Below are positions 27,443 to 35,761 of a DNA stretch of 64,000 nt, piece by piece. The notes beneath the pieces are model-generated. The model worked only from the letters and a program-made list of their open reading frames with translations, had not been told where the DNA came from and did no database searches. Both the position numbers and the translations under genes were made by a program. Each line of letters opens with the position of its first letter. The first letter of the stretch is position 1. The stretch comes from JANXYW01 sp031400455 (GTDB lineage: Bacteria; Chloroflexota; Dehalococcoidia; DSTF01; JACRBR01): contig JANNPX010000017.1 of assembly GCA_031400455.1 (NCBI GenBank), positions 1 through 64,000 on the forward strand. The letters are read 5' to 3'.

Positions 27443-28534
27443 ATGACTATCGATTTCGGCTGGTTCCTGCCCACGATGGGCGACACGGAGATCATCGGCC
27501 CGCCGACCCGCGAAGCCACGCTCGAGTACCTCACGCGCTGCGCCAAGACCGCCGAGGATGCCGGCTTCGTCTTCATGCTGGTGCCCGTTGGCACCACTTG
27601 CGAAGACGCCTGGCTCGCGTCATGCGCCGTCGCCGCGCGCACCGACAAGATGAAGTTCCTCGTCGCGATGCGGCCCGGCTTCGTGGCGCCGACCGTCGCC
27701 GCGAAGATGTCGAACACCATGGACCAACTCACCCGCGGCCGCGTGCTCATCAACGTCGTCACGGGTGGCTTCCCGGCGGAGCAGGCTGCCGATGGCGACT
27801 TCATGGAGCACGACGAACGCTACGCGCGTACGCAGGAGTTCATGCAGGTCGTCAAGCGGGCGTGGACGGAGCCACGCTCGTGGCATCACGAGGGCGCCTA
27901 CTACAAGGTCGAGAAGGGCAACGTATTCCCGAAACCGTACCAGCAGCCTTGTCCGCCTTGGTACTTCGGCGGCGCTTCCGATGCCGCCAAGAAGGTCGGC
28001 GCGGAAGAAGCCGATGTGTATCTGCTCTGGGGCGAGACCGTGCCGATGGTGAAGGAACGCATCGCCGACATGCGCGAGCGCGCGGCGAAGCTCGGTCGGT
28101 CGTTGCGATTCGGCATCCGCCTGCTCGTCTGCTCCCGTGAGACCGAAGAGGAGGCGCGCGCCGCAGCCGAGGCGATGGTTGCCGGTGTGCCCGACAACTT
28201 CGAAGACAAGATGCAGAAACACATGAGCGGCGCCGATTCGGAGGGCGAGAAGCGCCAGAGGGCGTTGCGGGAACAGGGCGAGTGGCTGGGCCCCAACCTA
28301 TGGACTGGGATCGGGCGCGCGCGCCTCGGCGTCGGCCTCGCGCTCGTCGGCTCCGGCGAGAACGTTGCGGCGCGCATTCGCGAATATGTGGATGCTGGGA
28401 TCGACACGTTCATCTTCTCCGGCTATCCGCACCTTGAGGAATCGGAGCGCTTCGGCAAGTTCGTCATGCCGCACTTCCGCGGCGAGGCCGCCTTAGCCGT
28501 CGCGCCGCCCGAGCGTGAGTTGGCGCCCGCATGA
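27443..28534 (+). CDS. LLM-class flavin monooxygenase, SsuD-like
   Basis: 363 residues of the bacterial luciferase-like fold. MTIDFGWFLPTMGDTE, TCEDAWLASCAVAARTDKMKFLVAMRPGF, and LTRGRVLINVVTGGFPAEQ are blocks of alkanesulfonate monooxygenases (SsuD), which use FMNH2 and O2 to release sulfite. PPWYFGGASDAAKKVGAEEADVYLLWGE fits as well. It overlaps the flavin reductase by 4 bp, as ssuD and ssuE often cluster. The substrate is probably an organosulfonate or another reduced carbon, inferred only from the family. Confidence 0.85.
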   Translation: MTIDFGWFLPTMGDTEIIGPPTREATLEYLTRCAKTAEDAGFVFMLVPVGTTCEDAWLASCAVAARTDKMKFLVAMRPGFVAPTVAAKMSNTMDQLTRGRVLINVVTGGFPAEQAADGDFMEHDERYARTQEFMQVVKRAWTEPRSWHHEGAYYKVEKGNVFPKPYQQPCPPWYFGGASDAAKKVGAEEADVYLLWGETVPMVKERIADMRERAAKLGRSLRFGIRLLVCSRETEEEARAAAEAMVAGVPDNFEDKMQKHMSGADSEGEKRQRALREQGEWLGPNLWTGIGRARLGVGLALVGSGENVAARIREYVDAGIDTFIFSGYPHLEESERFGKFVMPHFRGEAALAVAPPERELAPA

Positions 28535-29082
28535 CGCGGCTTGCGACCCGGCGGGATGCGTCCCGGCTCCGCGCTGTCGCAGTTTCGGGCAGCCCCCGCG
28601 CGCCCTCCAAGTCGAAGACCCTCGCGGAGCTGATGCTCGCCGCCCTCGCGCGCGGCGGCTGCGAAACCAGCATGGTCGACGTCGCCGAGCTCCCCGCCGA
28701 TGCGCTCCTCGCGCGCGCTTCGGCGCCGGAGATGGACGCCGCAGTGGGAGCGATCGGCGAAGCGCAGATCATTGTCGCCGCATCGCCGACGTATCGCGCG
28801 CTCTACACGGGCGTCATGAAGGCGTTCTTCGATCTCATGCCGCACGGTCATCTCGCCGGCAAGATCTGCGTGCCCATCCATACCGCCGGATCGCCGCAGC
28901 ACTTCCTCACGATCGAGTACGGCATGCGACCGCTCTTCGCGAGTCTTGACGGCGTGCCAATCAGCGGCGTCTACGCCACCGATGACCAGTTCGTTGAAGG
29001 CCAGCCCGTCGACAAGCTGGCGGCGCGGATCGAAGCCGTCGCCGCGGTCGCGCTGTCACTCGCGCGCGCGGCGACCGCCTGA
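28531..29082 (+). CDS. NAD(P)H-dependent FMN reductase, SsuE-like
   Basis: 183 residues, flavodoxin-like fold. AVSGSPRAPSKSKTLAELM is the FMN phosphate loop, and AASPTYRALYTGVMKAFFDLMP the central flavin-binding segment (SPTY...YTGxxKxFxD). HTAGSPQHFLTIEYGMRPLFASL is also a family block. It supplies FMNH2 to the monooxygenase encoded immediately upstream with a 4-bp overlap. The stop codon overlaps the next ATG by 1 bp. Confidence 0.88.
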   Translation: MTRLATRRDASRLRAVAVSGSPRAPSKSKTLAELMLAALARGGCETSMVDVAELPADALLARASAPEMDAAVGAIGEAQIIVAASPTYRALYTGVMKAFFDLMPHGHLAGKICVPIHTAGSPQHFLTIEYGMRPLFASLDGVPISGVYATDDQFVEGQPVDKLAARIEAVAAVALSLARAATA

Positions 29083-29645
29083 TGCGCGTAGCCTTCGACT
29101 TCGATGGTGTGCTCTGCCTGACACCGTTTGGGCGCCTTGCGGTGCATGCGCCTTCGCCGGTGCCCGATCTTCCGAACGGCTATGCGGCGCTGTATGACCA
29201 CGAGCGCTCGTCGAATCCCCTGCGTCTGGCGATGGAATATGCCCGATTCGGCTGGCGCACCAGCGCGACCGACGCCGCTGCGGTCCTGCACCGTATCGCC
29301 GATGCACACGAGGTCTATATCGTCACCGGCCGCAGTTGGTCCGGTGAACCGCTCGTGCGCAGCTGGCTTCGACGTCACAAGCTGGATGACCGCATCGCCG
29401 GCATCCGCATGGCGCCGCCCGGGCTCCGTCCGGCGCAGCACAAGCTCGCAACGGCGCGCATCCTCGGCATCGATGCCCACATCGACGACGATCCGCGCAC
29501 GGCATACCACCTCGCGAACAACGGCGTCGAGCACGTCTATCTGCTCGATCACGCAGGCGCCCACGGCGACGCTCCGCTGCCGCCGCACCTCACGCTAGTC
29601 CGCTCGCTACAGGAGTTCGCCGAAGCGATCGCTCCGCGCGCATAA
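29082..29645 (+). CDS. HAD-superfamily hydrolase-like protein
   Basis: 187 residues. FDFDGVLCLTPFG is HAD motif I (DxD), YIVTGRSWSG motif II, AQHKLATARILGI supplies the Lys, and HIDDDPRTAYHLANNG motif III/IV. It has no large cap domain. It probably hydrolyses a small phosphate ester, and it is the third gene of the SsuD/SsuE operon (start overlapping the previous stop by 1 bp). A hairpin follows at 29653. Confidence 0.78.
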   Translation: MRVAFDFDGVLCLTPFGRLAVHAPSPVPDLPNGYAALYDHERSSNPLRLAMEYARFGWRTSATDAAAVLHRIADAHEVYIVTGRSWSGEPLVRSWLRRHKLDDRIAGIRMAPPGLRPAQHKLATARILGIDAHIDDDPRTAYHLANNGVEHVYLLDHAGAHGDAPLPPHLTLVRSLQEFAEAIAPRA

Positions 29646-29652
29646 ACGGAAA

Positions 29653-29673
29653 CGCCCGCACAAAGTGCGGGCG
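29653..29673. terminator. Hairpin between convergent HAD and enoyl-CoA hydratase genes
   Basis: CGCCCGCAC, loop AAA, GTGCGGGCG (9 bp). On the minus strand it is followed by TTTCCGTTTA, so it suits the enoyl-CoA hydratase gene better. Confidence 0.6.
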
Positions 29674-29703
29674 AAGAAGAACTGCCAACTACAGACTACG
29701 AAC

Positions 29704-30507
29704 TCACTTCCCCTTGTACGCCGGCTTCCGCTTCTGCGCGAACGCCAGGGGACCTTCGCGCGCGTCCTCAGAGACGAGCACCTTGCGCGACTGCTCGTTC
29801 TCGAAGTGCAGCCCTTCTTCGACTGTCAGGCTGAGCCCGCGGTAGGCCGCTTCCTTCGCCAGTCGCACGGCGAGCGGGCCAGTCTCGCAGATCGCTTCCG
29901 CGATCGCGATCGCCTTCGGCATGACCTGGTCCGCCGGCACGACGTGGTTTACCAGCCCGTAACGGAACGCCCACTGCGCGTCGAACTTCCCGCCGGTGAG
30001 CAGCAGCTCCAGCGCCAGCCCGAACGGGATGAGCCGCGGCAACCGCTGTGTGCCGCCCGCTCCCGCGATGATCGCGCGCGTCACCTCCGGCAGGCCGAAT
30101 GTGGCGTGCTCAGCCGCGACGCGGATGTCGCAGGCGAGCGCCATCTCGAGCCCGCCCGCCAGGCAGTACCCGTTGACCGCGGCGATCATCGGCTTCCAGC
30201 ATTCGAAGTTGCGCGTGATGCCGCCGAACGGCGCGCGCGAGTATGCGGCACTCACCGCGTTGAGTCCGCCCTTCTGCGCTACCGACATCGCGACGAGATC
30301 GTTTCCCGCCGAAAATGCGCGCTCACCGGCGCCCGTGAAGATGCCAACCCACAGGTCGTCGTCGTCGCGGAAATCGCACCAGGCCGCATGCAGCTCCTGC
30401 GACGTCAGCGGGTCGATCGCGTTCATACGTTCCGGTCGGTTGATCGTTACGATCCCGATCCGCCCGCGCTTCTCGTAGATCACGTTCTCGAAGTTGAGTT
30501 CCGCCAT
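29704..30507 (-). CDS. Enoyl-CoA hydratase/isomerase family protein
   Basis: 267 residues, crotonase fold. VTINRPERMNAIDPLTSQEL is the opening strand, GERAFSAGNDLVAM the first oxyanion-hole block, AAVNGYCLAGGLEMALACDIRVA the signature with the second oxyanion Gly, and FGLPEVTRAIIAGAGGTQRLPRLI carries the region of the catalytic Glu. It adds water to enoyl-CoA or isomerises it in fatty or aromatic acid breakdown. It is transcribed alone, divergently from the MarR gene. Confidence 0.88.
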   Translation of the reverse strand: MAELNFENVIYEKRGRIGIVTINRPERMNAIDPLTSQELHAAWCDFRDDDDLWVGIFTGAGERAFSAGNDLVAMSVAQKGGLNAVSAAYSRAPFGGITRNFECWKPMIAAVNGYCLAGGLEMALACDIRVAAEHATFGLPEVTRAIIAGAGGTQRLPRLIPFGLALELLLTGGKFDAQWAFRYGLVNHVVPADQVMPKAIAIAEAICETGPLAVRLAKEAAYRGLSLTVEEGLHFENEQSRKVLVSEDAREGPLAFAQKRKPAYKGK

Positions 30508-30778
30508 GTCGTATCACCTCGATGCTTTCACTCTGCAGCCAAGCGAGCGTATCACCGCGTCCTCACTCGATCCAGAACGTGCCGCTACCAGAAGAGCTGC
30601 GCACCGCACCAGACGATCGCCGTGATCGCGCGGGCTCCGCAACATCTGTGAATCAACGTGATACCCGCAGGTATTGAAATGCCTTCCATTTGGCGCTGCG
30701 TTGCCCGGTAAGGATCACGATGTTAGACTCGAATATCATCATATTCACGCGAGGGCTGAAAGAAGAGGCTGAGTCTTC

Positions 30779-31312
30779 ATGACAACCACCGTCAAATCCG
30801 CAAAGAACGCGTCGGACGTGCCGATCCATCACAGAATGATGCCGTGGGTCTTGGTAACCGAGATCTACTGGATGTCATACAAACTCCTCGAGCGGCGGTT
30901 CTATCACATGGGCGTGTCGGCATCGCAGGCGCGCGTACTGGCGGTCCTGCACTTCTCGGGCGGGCCGATCAAGCCGAGCCTGGTAGCCACGCTGCTCTTC
31001 CAGGAGACGCAGAGCATCACCGGCATCCTACACCGCATCGAATCGCGCGGCTGGGTGCGCCGGCTTCCCGATCCGAACGACCGCCGCGCCGTTGGCCTGG
31101 AACTGACCGACGAGGGCCGCAAGGTCACCGAGGAGATCATCAAGATTTCCGAGGAACTTTACGAAGACATGTTCGGCAACAAGGTCATCACGGCGGCCGA
31201 AAAACGCCAGGTAGAAGTCGTTCTCAAGAAGGTCCGCGCGCTGGGATTCAAACTTCCCGAGACGGACTTCAAGCTCCGCCGCGCGCAGCAGTACGGCATC
31301 TGGAAGGACTAG
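30779..31312 (+). CDS. MarR-family transcriptional regulator
   Basis: 177 residues. A winged helix-turn-helix domain includes ARVLAVLHFSGGPIKPSLVATLL, the recognition region TQSITGILHRIESRGWVRRLPDPNDRR (the wing with conserved D-x-R) and GLELTDEGRKVTEEI. N-terminal and C-terminal helices would form the dimer interface. The 271-bp upstream space contains AT-rich stretches that could hold its own operator and the divergent enoyl-CoA hydratase promoter. The ligand is unknown. A strong terminator follows. Confidence 0.88.
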   Translation: MTTTVKSAKNASDVPIHHRMMPWVLVTEIYWMSYKLLERRFYHMGVSASQARVLAVLHFSGGPIKPSLVATLLFQETQSITGILHRIESRGWVRRLPDPNDRRAVGLELTDEGRKVTEEIIKISEELYEDMFGNKVITAAEKRQVEVVLKKVRALGFKLPETDFKLRRAQQYGIWKD

Positions 31313-31347
31313 CCCGCCGATCGGCGCACATTGCACACGTTAGAGGG

Positions 31348-31371
31348 AAGCCCGGATTCGTCCGGGCTTTT
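31348..31371 (+). terminator. Rho-independent terminator after the MarR gene
   Basis: AAGCCCGGA, tetraloop TTCG, TCCGGGCTT followed by TT: a 9-bp stem with a UUCG loop. Confidence 0.85.
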
Positions 31372-31400
31372 CTGCATGTCGCGAACTGGGCGTCTGCCTT

Positions 31401-32279
31401 CTACGGGCCGCGTTCGATGATCCGCTGCGCAAGCGCGATCACCTGTTCCGCATGTGCCACCACCGGCGCGTCGATCATTCGACCGTCCAGCGACACCGAG
31501 CCGCGCCGCTGCTTCGCCGCCTGCGCCGCCGCCACGACCACGCGCCGTGCGTACGCAACCGCGTCCTTCGATGGCGTGAACACTGTATTGACGGCGGCAA
31601 CCTGATCCGGGTGGATTACGTATTTGCCCGTGAGTCCGATCGCCTGCGCCAGCTTCGCTTCGGCGATGAGTCCACGCTCGTCCTTGGTATCCGTGTACGG
31701 CGTATCGATGGCCAGCATGCCGTACGCCGATGCCACGGTGGCGATCACCTGGCGCGGGTACGCCAGCGCCGCGCCAGCGCCATCACGCTTCGCGCCCAAC
31801 GCGGCCGTGTAGTCTTCGCCGCCCAGCGACAGCGCCACCACGCGATCCGACGCCGTTGCGATCTGCTCGCATCGCAGCACCGCCAGGGGGCTCTCGATCA
31901 GCGGGATCGTGACGATATCGCCAGGTCGCACCTTATGCTTCATCTCCGCTTCACGCAGCAGAACGTCGAGGTCCCGCAAATCCTGAGGCGACTCGGTCTT
32001 CGGGTGGATCACGCCGGCCAGCCCCGGCCGCACCACGCCCATCACGTCGTCGCGGGTGAGCTTGCCGCGCACGTTGTTGACGCGAACGAACACCGGCTTT
32101 CCGCTGGCCGCAAGCTTCGGCAGCATCGCCCGGAACGTCACGCGTGCCGCCCGCTTCTCGCTGGCCGGAACGGCGTCCTCCAGGTCGACCACAATGGCGT
32201 CGGCTCCCGCGCGCGGCGCTCGTTCCAGCATGCGCTGACGATTGCCGGGGACGAAGAGGAGAGTCCGCAGGATGTCCAT
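31401..32279 (-). CDS. CitE-like CoA ester lyase (HpcH/HpaI aldolase family)
   Basis: 292 residues, TIM barrel. RTLLFVPGNRQRMLERAP is the start with the CoA/phosphate-binding Arg, DAIVVDLEDAVP gives the first Mg ligands, VFVRVNNVRGKLT the third block, IPLIESPLAVLRCEQIA a Glu ligand and ALSLGGEDYTAALGA the core; KYVIHPDQVAAVN lies near the end. It cleaves malyl-CoA- or citramalyl-CoA-type thioesters. Substrate choice is not determinable. Confidence 0.87.
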   Translation of the reverse strand: MDILRTLLFVPGNRQRMLERAPRAGADAIVVDLEDAVPASEKRAARVTFRAMLPKLAASGKPVFVRVNNVRGKLTRDDVMGVVRPGLAGVIHPKTESPQDLRDLDVLLREAEMKHKVRPGDIVTIPLIESPLAVLRCEQIATASDRVVALSLGGEDYTAALGAKRDGAGAALAYPRQVIATVASAYGMLAIDTPYTDTKDERGLIAEAKLAQAIGLTGKYVIHPDQVAAVNTVFTPSKDAVAYARRVVVAAAQAAKQRRGSVSLDGRMIDAPVVAHAEQVIALAQRIIERGP

Positions 32280-32774
32280 CTGGCCGCCTTCGCGCAGACC
32301 CCAGTTCGTAGCGGAGGAGCTTTAGCTCCGGTCAGTCCCCACGTCGCGGGGAGCTCCTCAGCTCCGTTCGACTGCGCGCGTCAAGTATCACAGATCGATC
32401 ACGTGCGAACACGCGCCCACGCGCGGATATCGGGGAATTGCTGATCCGCTCGGGCGTTTCGCCGTCCGATACCACACGCAGATCGCGCAGCGGTGCCAGA
32501 CATCGGCACCCGGACGATCTCCCCAATCGGCACGGTTGACATGAGACGCACCAGGCACGGAATGCTTGACATCAATTCGGCGATCCGGTAACAAGGAAGG
32601 GCGGAATACCCGCTAACTATCGGCGCGCATTCTCCCGGCGCCGCAGCGACTCCCCTGGAACTCGGCACAATTCGGCTCGCCGAAGGTCACCTTGACCGCA
32701 CGTGTTCATGTGGAGGCGTACTCCAGGGATCCACCCAGCACGTTTAGCAGGGCATCAGCCCCCGAGGTCCAAGC
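32280..32774. other. Long leader/spacer before rho
   Basis: 495 bases. The first part (about 32308-32365) contains GGAGCTTTAGCTCC and GGGAGCTCCTCAGCTCC palindromic repeats. The rest has no recognisable gene. A long leader is common for autogenously regulated rho genes. A GAGGT ribosome site lies 8 bp before the ATG at 32775. Confidence 0.4.
32308..32365. repeat. GGAGCTTTAGCTCC palindromic repeats
   Basis: Two neighbouring palindromes, GGAGCTTTAGCTCC and GGAGCTCCTCAGCTCC, of the same stem-TTTAG/TCAG-stem design as the elements at 6566, 48791 and 55827. Confidence 0.6.
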
Positions 32775-34013
32775 ATGGGCGCAGTACGAGAACGAAGGCG
32801 ATCCGGCGGTCCGCGTCCACAGCGAGAGCCGCAGCCGCCACAAGAGGACGCCAGCGAACAACCGATATCCGCTGCCGACCGCGAGAACGCCATACGCACC
32901 GGCGGCATCCTCGAGATCGTAGACGACGGGTACGGATTCCTGCGCGGCGAAAGCCTCCTTCCCGGATCGAACGACGTCTACGTCAGCCAATCGCAGATTC
33001 GCCGCTTCGGCCTTCGCACAGGCGACTATGTCACCGGCGAGGTTCGTCCCCCGAAAGACAGTGAGAAGTACTACGGCCTGCTCCGCGTAGAGGCGACGAA
33101 CGACCTTGATCCCGAAGTCGCGAAGGCCCGCCCGTACTTCGAGAACCTCACAGCAATCTTTCCGAACGAAATGATCGACCTTGAGACACCCGTCGCCGAT
33201 CTGTCAGGCCGTCTGATCAACCTGATCTCGCCCATCGGCCGCGGCCAGCGCGGACTCATCGTCTCGCCGCCGAAGGCCGGCAAGACGTTCCTGCTCAAGG
33301 CGATCGCCGCCGGTGTCGCCGCCAACTACCCCGACATCCACCTGATGGTCGCCCTCATCGGCGAGCGTCCGGAAGAAGTCACCGACATGAAGCGCTCGGT
33401 GAAGGGCGAAGTCGTCGCTTCCACCTTCGACGAGCCGGTCGAAGACCACACGCGCGTCGCCGAGATGGCGCTCGAGCGTGCGAAACGGCTCGTGGAGGGC
33501 GGCAAGGACGTCGTCATCCTGCTCGACAGCATCACGCGCCTCACGCGCGCCTACAACTTGGCGATGCCGCCCAGCGGTCGCACGTTGACAGGTGGTATGG
33601 ACCCCGTCGCGCTCTACCCGCCGAAGCGTTTCTTCGGCGCGGCGCGTAATTGCGAAGAGGGCGGCAGCTTGACCGTCATCGCCACGTGTCTTGTCGATAC
33701 TGGTAGCCGTATGGACGAAGTCATCTTCGAAGAGTTCAAGGGCACCGGTAACCAGGAGCTGCGGCTCGACAGGCGCCTTGCGGAGCGTCGCACGTTCCCC
33801 GCCATCGACATCAACGCCAGCAGCACCCGCCGCGAAGAGCTCCTGCTCGACGAAGCGACGCTGCGCCAGGTGTGGCTGATGCGGCGCATGACGTCGATGA
33901 TCGCATCGAACGCCAACAACCCGTCCGAAGCCACCGAGCGCCTGCTAGAACGCCTCTCCCGCACCGGCAGCAACGCCGAATTCCTGGCGACGCTGAGCAA
34001 GCAGGAAGTGTAG
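32775..34013 (+). CDS. rho: Transcription termination factor Rho
   Basis: 412 residues. A short basic/Pro-rich N-terminus leads to the cold-shock RNA-binding domain (TGGILEIVDDGYGFLRG, NDVYVSQSQIRRFGLRTGD). The ATPase then has PIGRGQRGLIVSPPKAGKT (Walker A), VVILLDSITRLTRAYN (Walker B), the Q-loop region DPVALYPPKRFFGAARN and the R-loop ELRLDRRLAERRTFPAID. It forms a hexamer that terminates transcription. It is followed by its own intrinsic terminator. Confidence 0.97.
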   Translation: MGAVRERRRSGGPRPQREPQPPQEDASEQPISAADRENAIRTGGILEIVDDGYGFLRGESLLPGSNDVYVSQSQIRRFGLRTGDYVTGEVRPPKDSEKYYGLLRVEATNDLDPEVAKARPYFENLTAIFPNEMIDLETPVADLSGRLINLISPIGRGQRGLIVSPPKAGKTFLLKAIAAGVAANYPDIHLMVALIGERPEEVTDMKRSVKGEVVASTFDEPVEDHTRVAEMALERAKRLVEGGKDVVILLDSITRLTRAYNLAMPPSGRTLTGGMDPVALYPPKRFFGAARNCEEGGSLTVIATCLVDTGSRMDEVIFEEFKGTGNQELRLDRRLAERRTFPAIDINASSTRREELLLDEATLRQVWLMRRMTSMIASNANNPSEATERLLERLSRTGSNAEFLATLSKQEV

Positions 34014-34042
34014 GCAGGTCGCAGTGCACATTGGATAGTCGA

Positions 34043-34071
34043 AGACGCGCACCCAGAGGTGCGCGTCTTTG
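34043..34071 (+). terminator. Intrinsic terminator after rho
   Basis: AGACGCGCACC, loop CAGA, GGTGCGCGTCT, then TT: an 11-bp stem 29 bp after the rho stop codon. It is followed by two ACCGGTCCTCC direct repeats (about 34113 and 34128). Confidence 0.8.
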
Positions 34072-34150
34072 CTTCGGGCGGGGTTGTTGGCGTTCGTACG
34101 GACGGGTTCTTAGACCGGTCCTCCGGCGACCGGTCCTCCTGCCGTGGACA

Positions 34151-34567
34151 CTACGCCGGAACCTCGATCGACTCCTCCGCCACGACACCGTCCTCGATTC
34201 GGAACGCCCGCACGACCGGCTTCGCCTCGTCCATCAGCGATACGAGGACGTAGTAGGGATCCGGCCATCCAGCGGCGAAGCGAACGTCTGTGGGGGACGG
34301 GTATCCCTCCGTCGCCGTGTGGGAGTGGTAGATGACGAAGAATTCTTCGTTGCGCGTGTCAAGTTCGCGGATGAGGTCGAGGAGCGCCTTGCCGTCCATC
34401 TCGTATCGGTACGGAAGGTAGCCCGCTTCGGCGGCGTTGACCATTCGATACAGTTTCGTCGCCCGTCCGTCGAGCCCCGCGATGATGCCGCAGCACTCGT
34501 TCGGTGCGTCTTCCTTCGCGTGCGCGATCATCTCGTCGATGTGCTGCTGTTCGAGGAGGAGGGTCAT
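34151..34567 (-). CDS. JAMM/MPN-domain metalloprotease (Mec-like)
   Basis: 138 residues from ATG 34567. NECCGIIAG carries the conserved Glu, and IYHSHTATEGYPSPTDVRFA is the JAMM zinc site (H-x-H-x7-S-x2-D). Bacterial proteins of this size, such as Mec, remove amino acids or cysteine from ubiquitin-like sulfur carriers. No ThiS/MoaD-like partner is visible, but a rhodanese gene is nearby at 35762. It follows the zinc-ribbon gene by 8 bp and is likely co-transcribed. Confidence 0.87.
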   Translation of the reverse strand: MTLLLEQQHIDEMIAHAKEDAPNECCGIIAGLDGRATKLYRMVNAAEAGYLPYRYEMDGKALLDLIRELDTRNEEFFVIYHSHTATEGYPSPTDVRFAAGWPDPYYVLVSLMDEAKPVVRAFRIEDGVVAEESIEVPA

Positions 34568-34575
34568 CGGCGCCG

Positions 34576-35223
34576 CTATTCCCCCGTCGGCATCAGGATG
34601 CCCATGGCGCTGCGCGGCAGCTCGACGGTCATCAGCGGCAGCTCCAGCGACCGGTACGACGCGGAGAGCGCGGCGCCCGCGCACGAGCCGCAGAGGTGTT
34701 CGATCTCGCCGTCGAGGCCGCGGAAGAGCGGCTTGTTCTCCGGCAGCAGCACATCCACGTTGTCGCGCGTCAGCCACGCGAAGTGCCCCTGCTCGCCGCA
34801 GCGGGCGCAATTGTCGCCGATGGTCAGCAGCAGCCACGAAATCGCCTCAACGTCATCGCGCACGAACTGGTACGCAGGCATTTCGTCCAGCCGGTAGTAA
34901 TAGTGCTGCGCGTACTCGTCGAACGACTCGACGATGATGGCCACGCCCTCGACGGTCTTGTACGCCGCCTGCAGCGCCGGCGTCAGGCAGCCGAAGCACA
35001 GGAGCGTCGGCTCGCCGTCGTAGGTGCCGCGGCACGTCGGGTCGAGCCCCACGCGCCCCTCTTCCTTGCCGCAGACGTCGCACACCTGACCCGGCTCGAA
35101 CAGATCGCCGCCCTCGTCGCCGTCGTCTTCCGCTTCTTCTTCGTCGTCACTCACGATATTCAGTCCATCCTCGTCGTCTCGCACGACGTCGTCGCGTTCT
35201 TCATTCGAGCGTCGAAACACCAT
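34576..35223 (-). CDS. Acidic zinc-ribbon-like protein of unknown function
   Basis: 215 residues. A very acidic N-terminus (residues about 15-42, Asp/Glu runs) is followed by VCDVCGKEEGR and, about 22 residues on, LCFGCLTPALQ; DNCARCGEQGHFAW and HLCGSCAGAALS come later. The two four-cysteine clusters suggest two zinc ribbons framing a central domain. No named family is recognised. It is the first gene of a pair with the JAMM protease. Confidence 0.65.
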   Translation of the reverse strand: MVFRRSNEERDDVVRDDEDGLNIVSDDEEEAEDDGDEGGDLFEPGQVCDVCGKEEGRVGLDPTCRGTYDGEPTLLCFGCLTPALQAAYKTVEGVAIIVESFDEYAQHYYYRLDEMPAYQFVRDDVEAISWLLLTIGDNCARCGEQGHFAWLTRDNVDVLLPENKPLFRGLDGEIEHLCGSCAGAALSASYRSLELPLMTVELPRSAMGILMPTGE

Positions 35224-35320
35224 ACGTTATCGCTTCCTGCGTCACGCATCGGCCGTGAATTGCGTGTGTTCGCATATTGAGCGTAGCGCGTCCCGGCAGT
35301 TGCCGCGAAGCTCCAGCGGG

Positions 35321-35344
35321 CTGACGGGCTGACGGGCTGACGGG
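35321..35344. repeat. Tandem repeat CTGACGGG x3
   Basis: Three exact 8-bp copies that end at the stop codon of the gene at 35345, with partial flanking copies. Confidence 0.8.
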
Positions 35345-35710
35345 CTACCAGCTGCGGAGTTCCCCATCGTCGAAGCAACTGTTCGGCGAGAGCTGCATTC
35401 GCAGGAACATCTCGCTTGGCTCATACACCGCTGCGCCGAACGACGACCAGTGCGCGCGCTCGTCGTCCGGCAGCGATGTCGTCAACGCCTGCCACGATGC
35501 GTGGATCGTTGCGTCGCCCGGCGAGATGCCGAAGTCGATCGAGAAGCCGCCCTGTTTCTTCACCCGACCGACCGTCTCTGTGCGCATCACTTGGTACGCG
35601 CTCGACTGTCGGTAGCGCTCCAGCACGGCCGATTCGAACCCCACCTGCAGCAGCGCAGGATCGCTCGTGCTCAAGGCGCGCTTCGCGATCAACCGTAAGT
35701 AGTCAGACAT
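35345..35710 (-). CDS. Hypothetical protein, 121 residues
   Basis: Not recognised. A helical start (MSDYLRLIAKRALSTSDPALLQVGFESAVLERYRQ) is followed by a beta segment (GGFSIDFGISPGDATIHASWQAL) and an acidic end. Codon use matches the neighbours. It lies 51 bp after the sulfurtransferase stop, on the far side of a 7-bp tandem repeat, in the same direction, so the two may share a transcript. Confidence 0.55.
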   Translation of the reverse strand: MSDYLRLIAKRALSTSDPALLQVGFESAVLERYRQSSAYQVMRTETVGRVKKQGGFSIDFGISPGDATIHASWQALTTSLPDDERAHWSSFGAAVYEPSEMFLRMQLSPNSCFDDGELRSW

Positions 35711-35719
35711 ACGTTTCCC

Positions 35720-35761
35720 CGACGACCGACCACCGACGACCGACGACCGACGACCGACGAC
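35720..35761. repeat. Tandem repeat CGACGAC x6
   Basis: Six 7-bp units, one of them with a single change, filling the gap between two genes and ending exactly at the sulfurtransferase stop codon. It lies between the ribosome site of the gene at 35710 and that stop. Confidence 0.85.
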
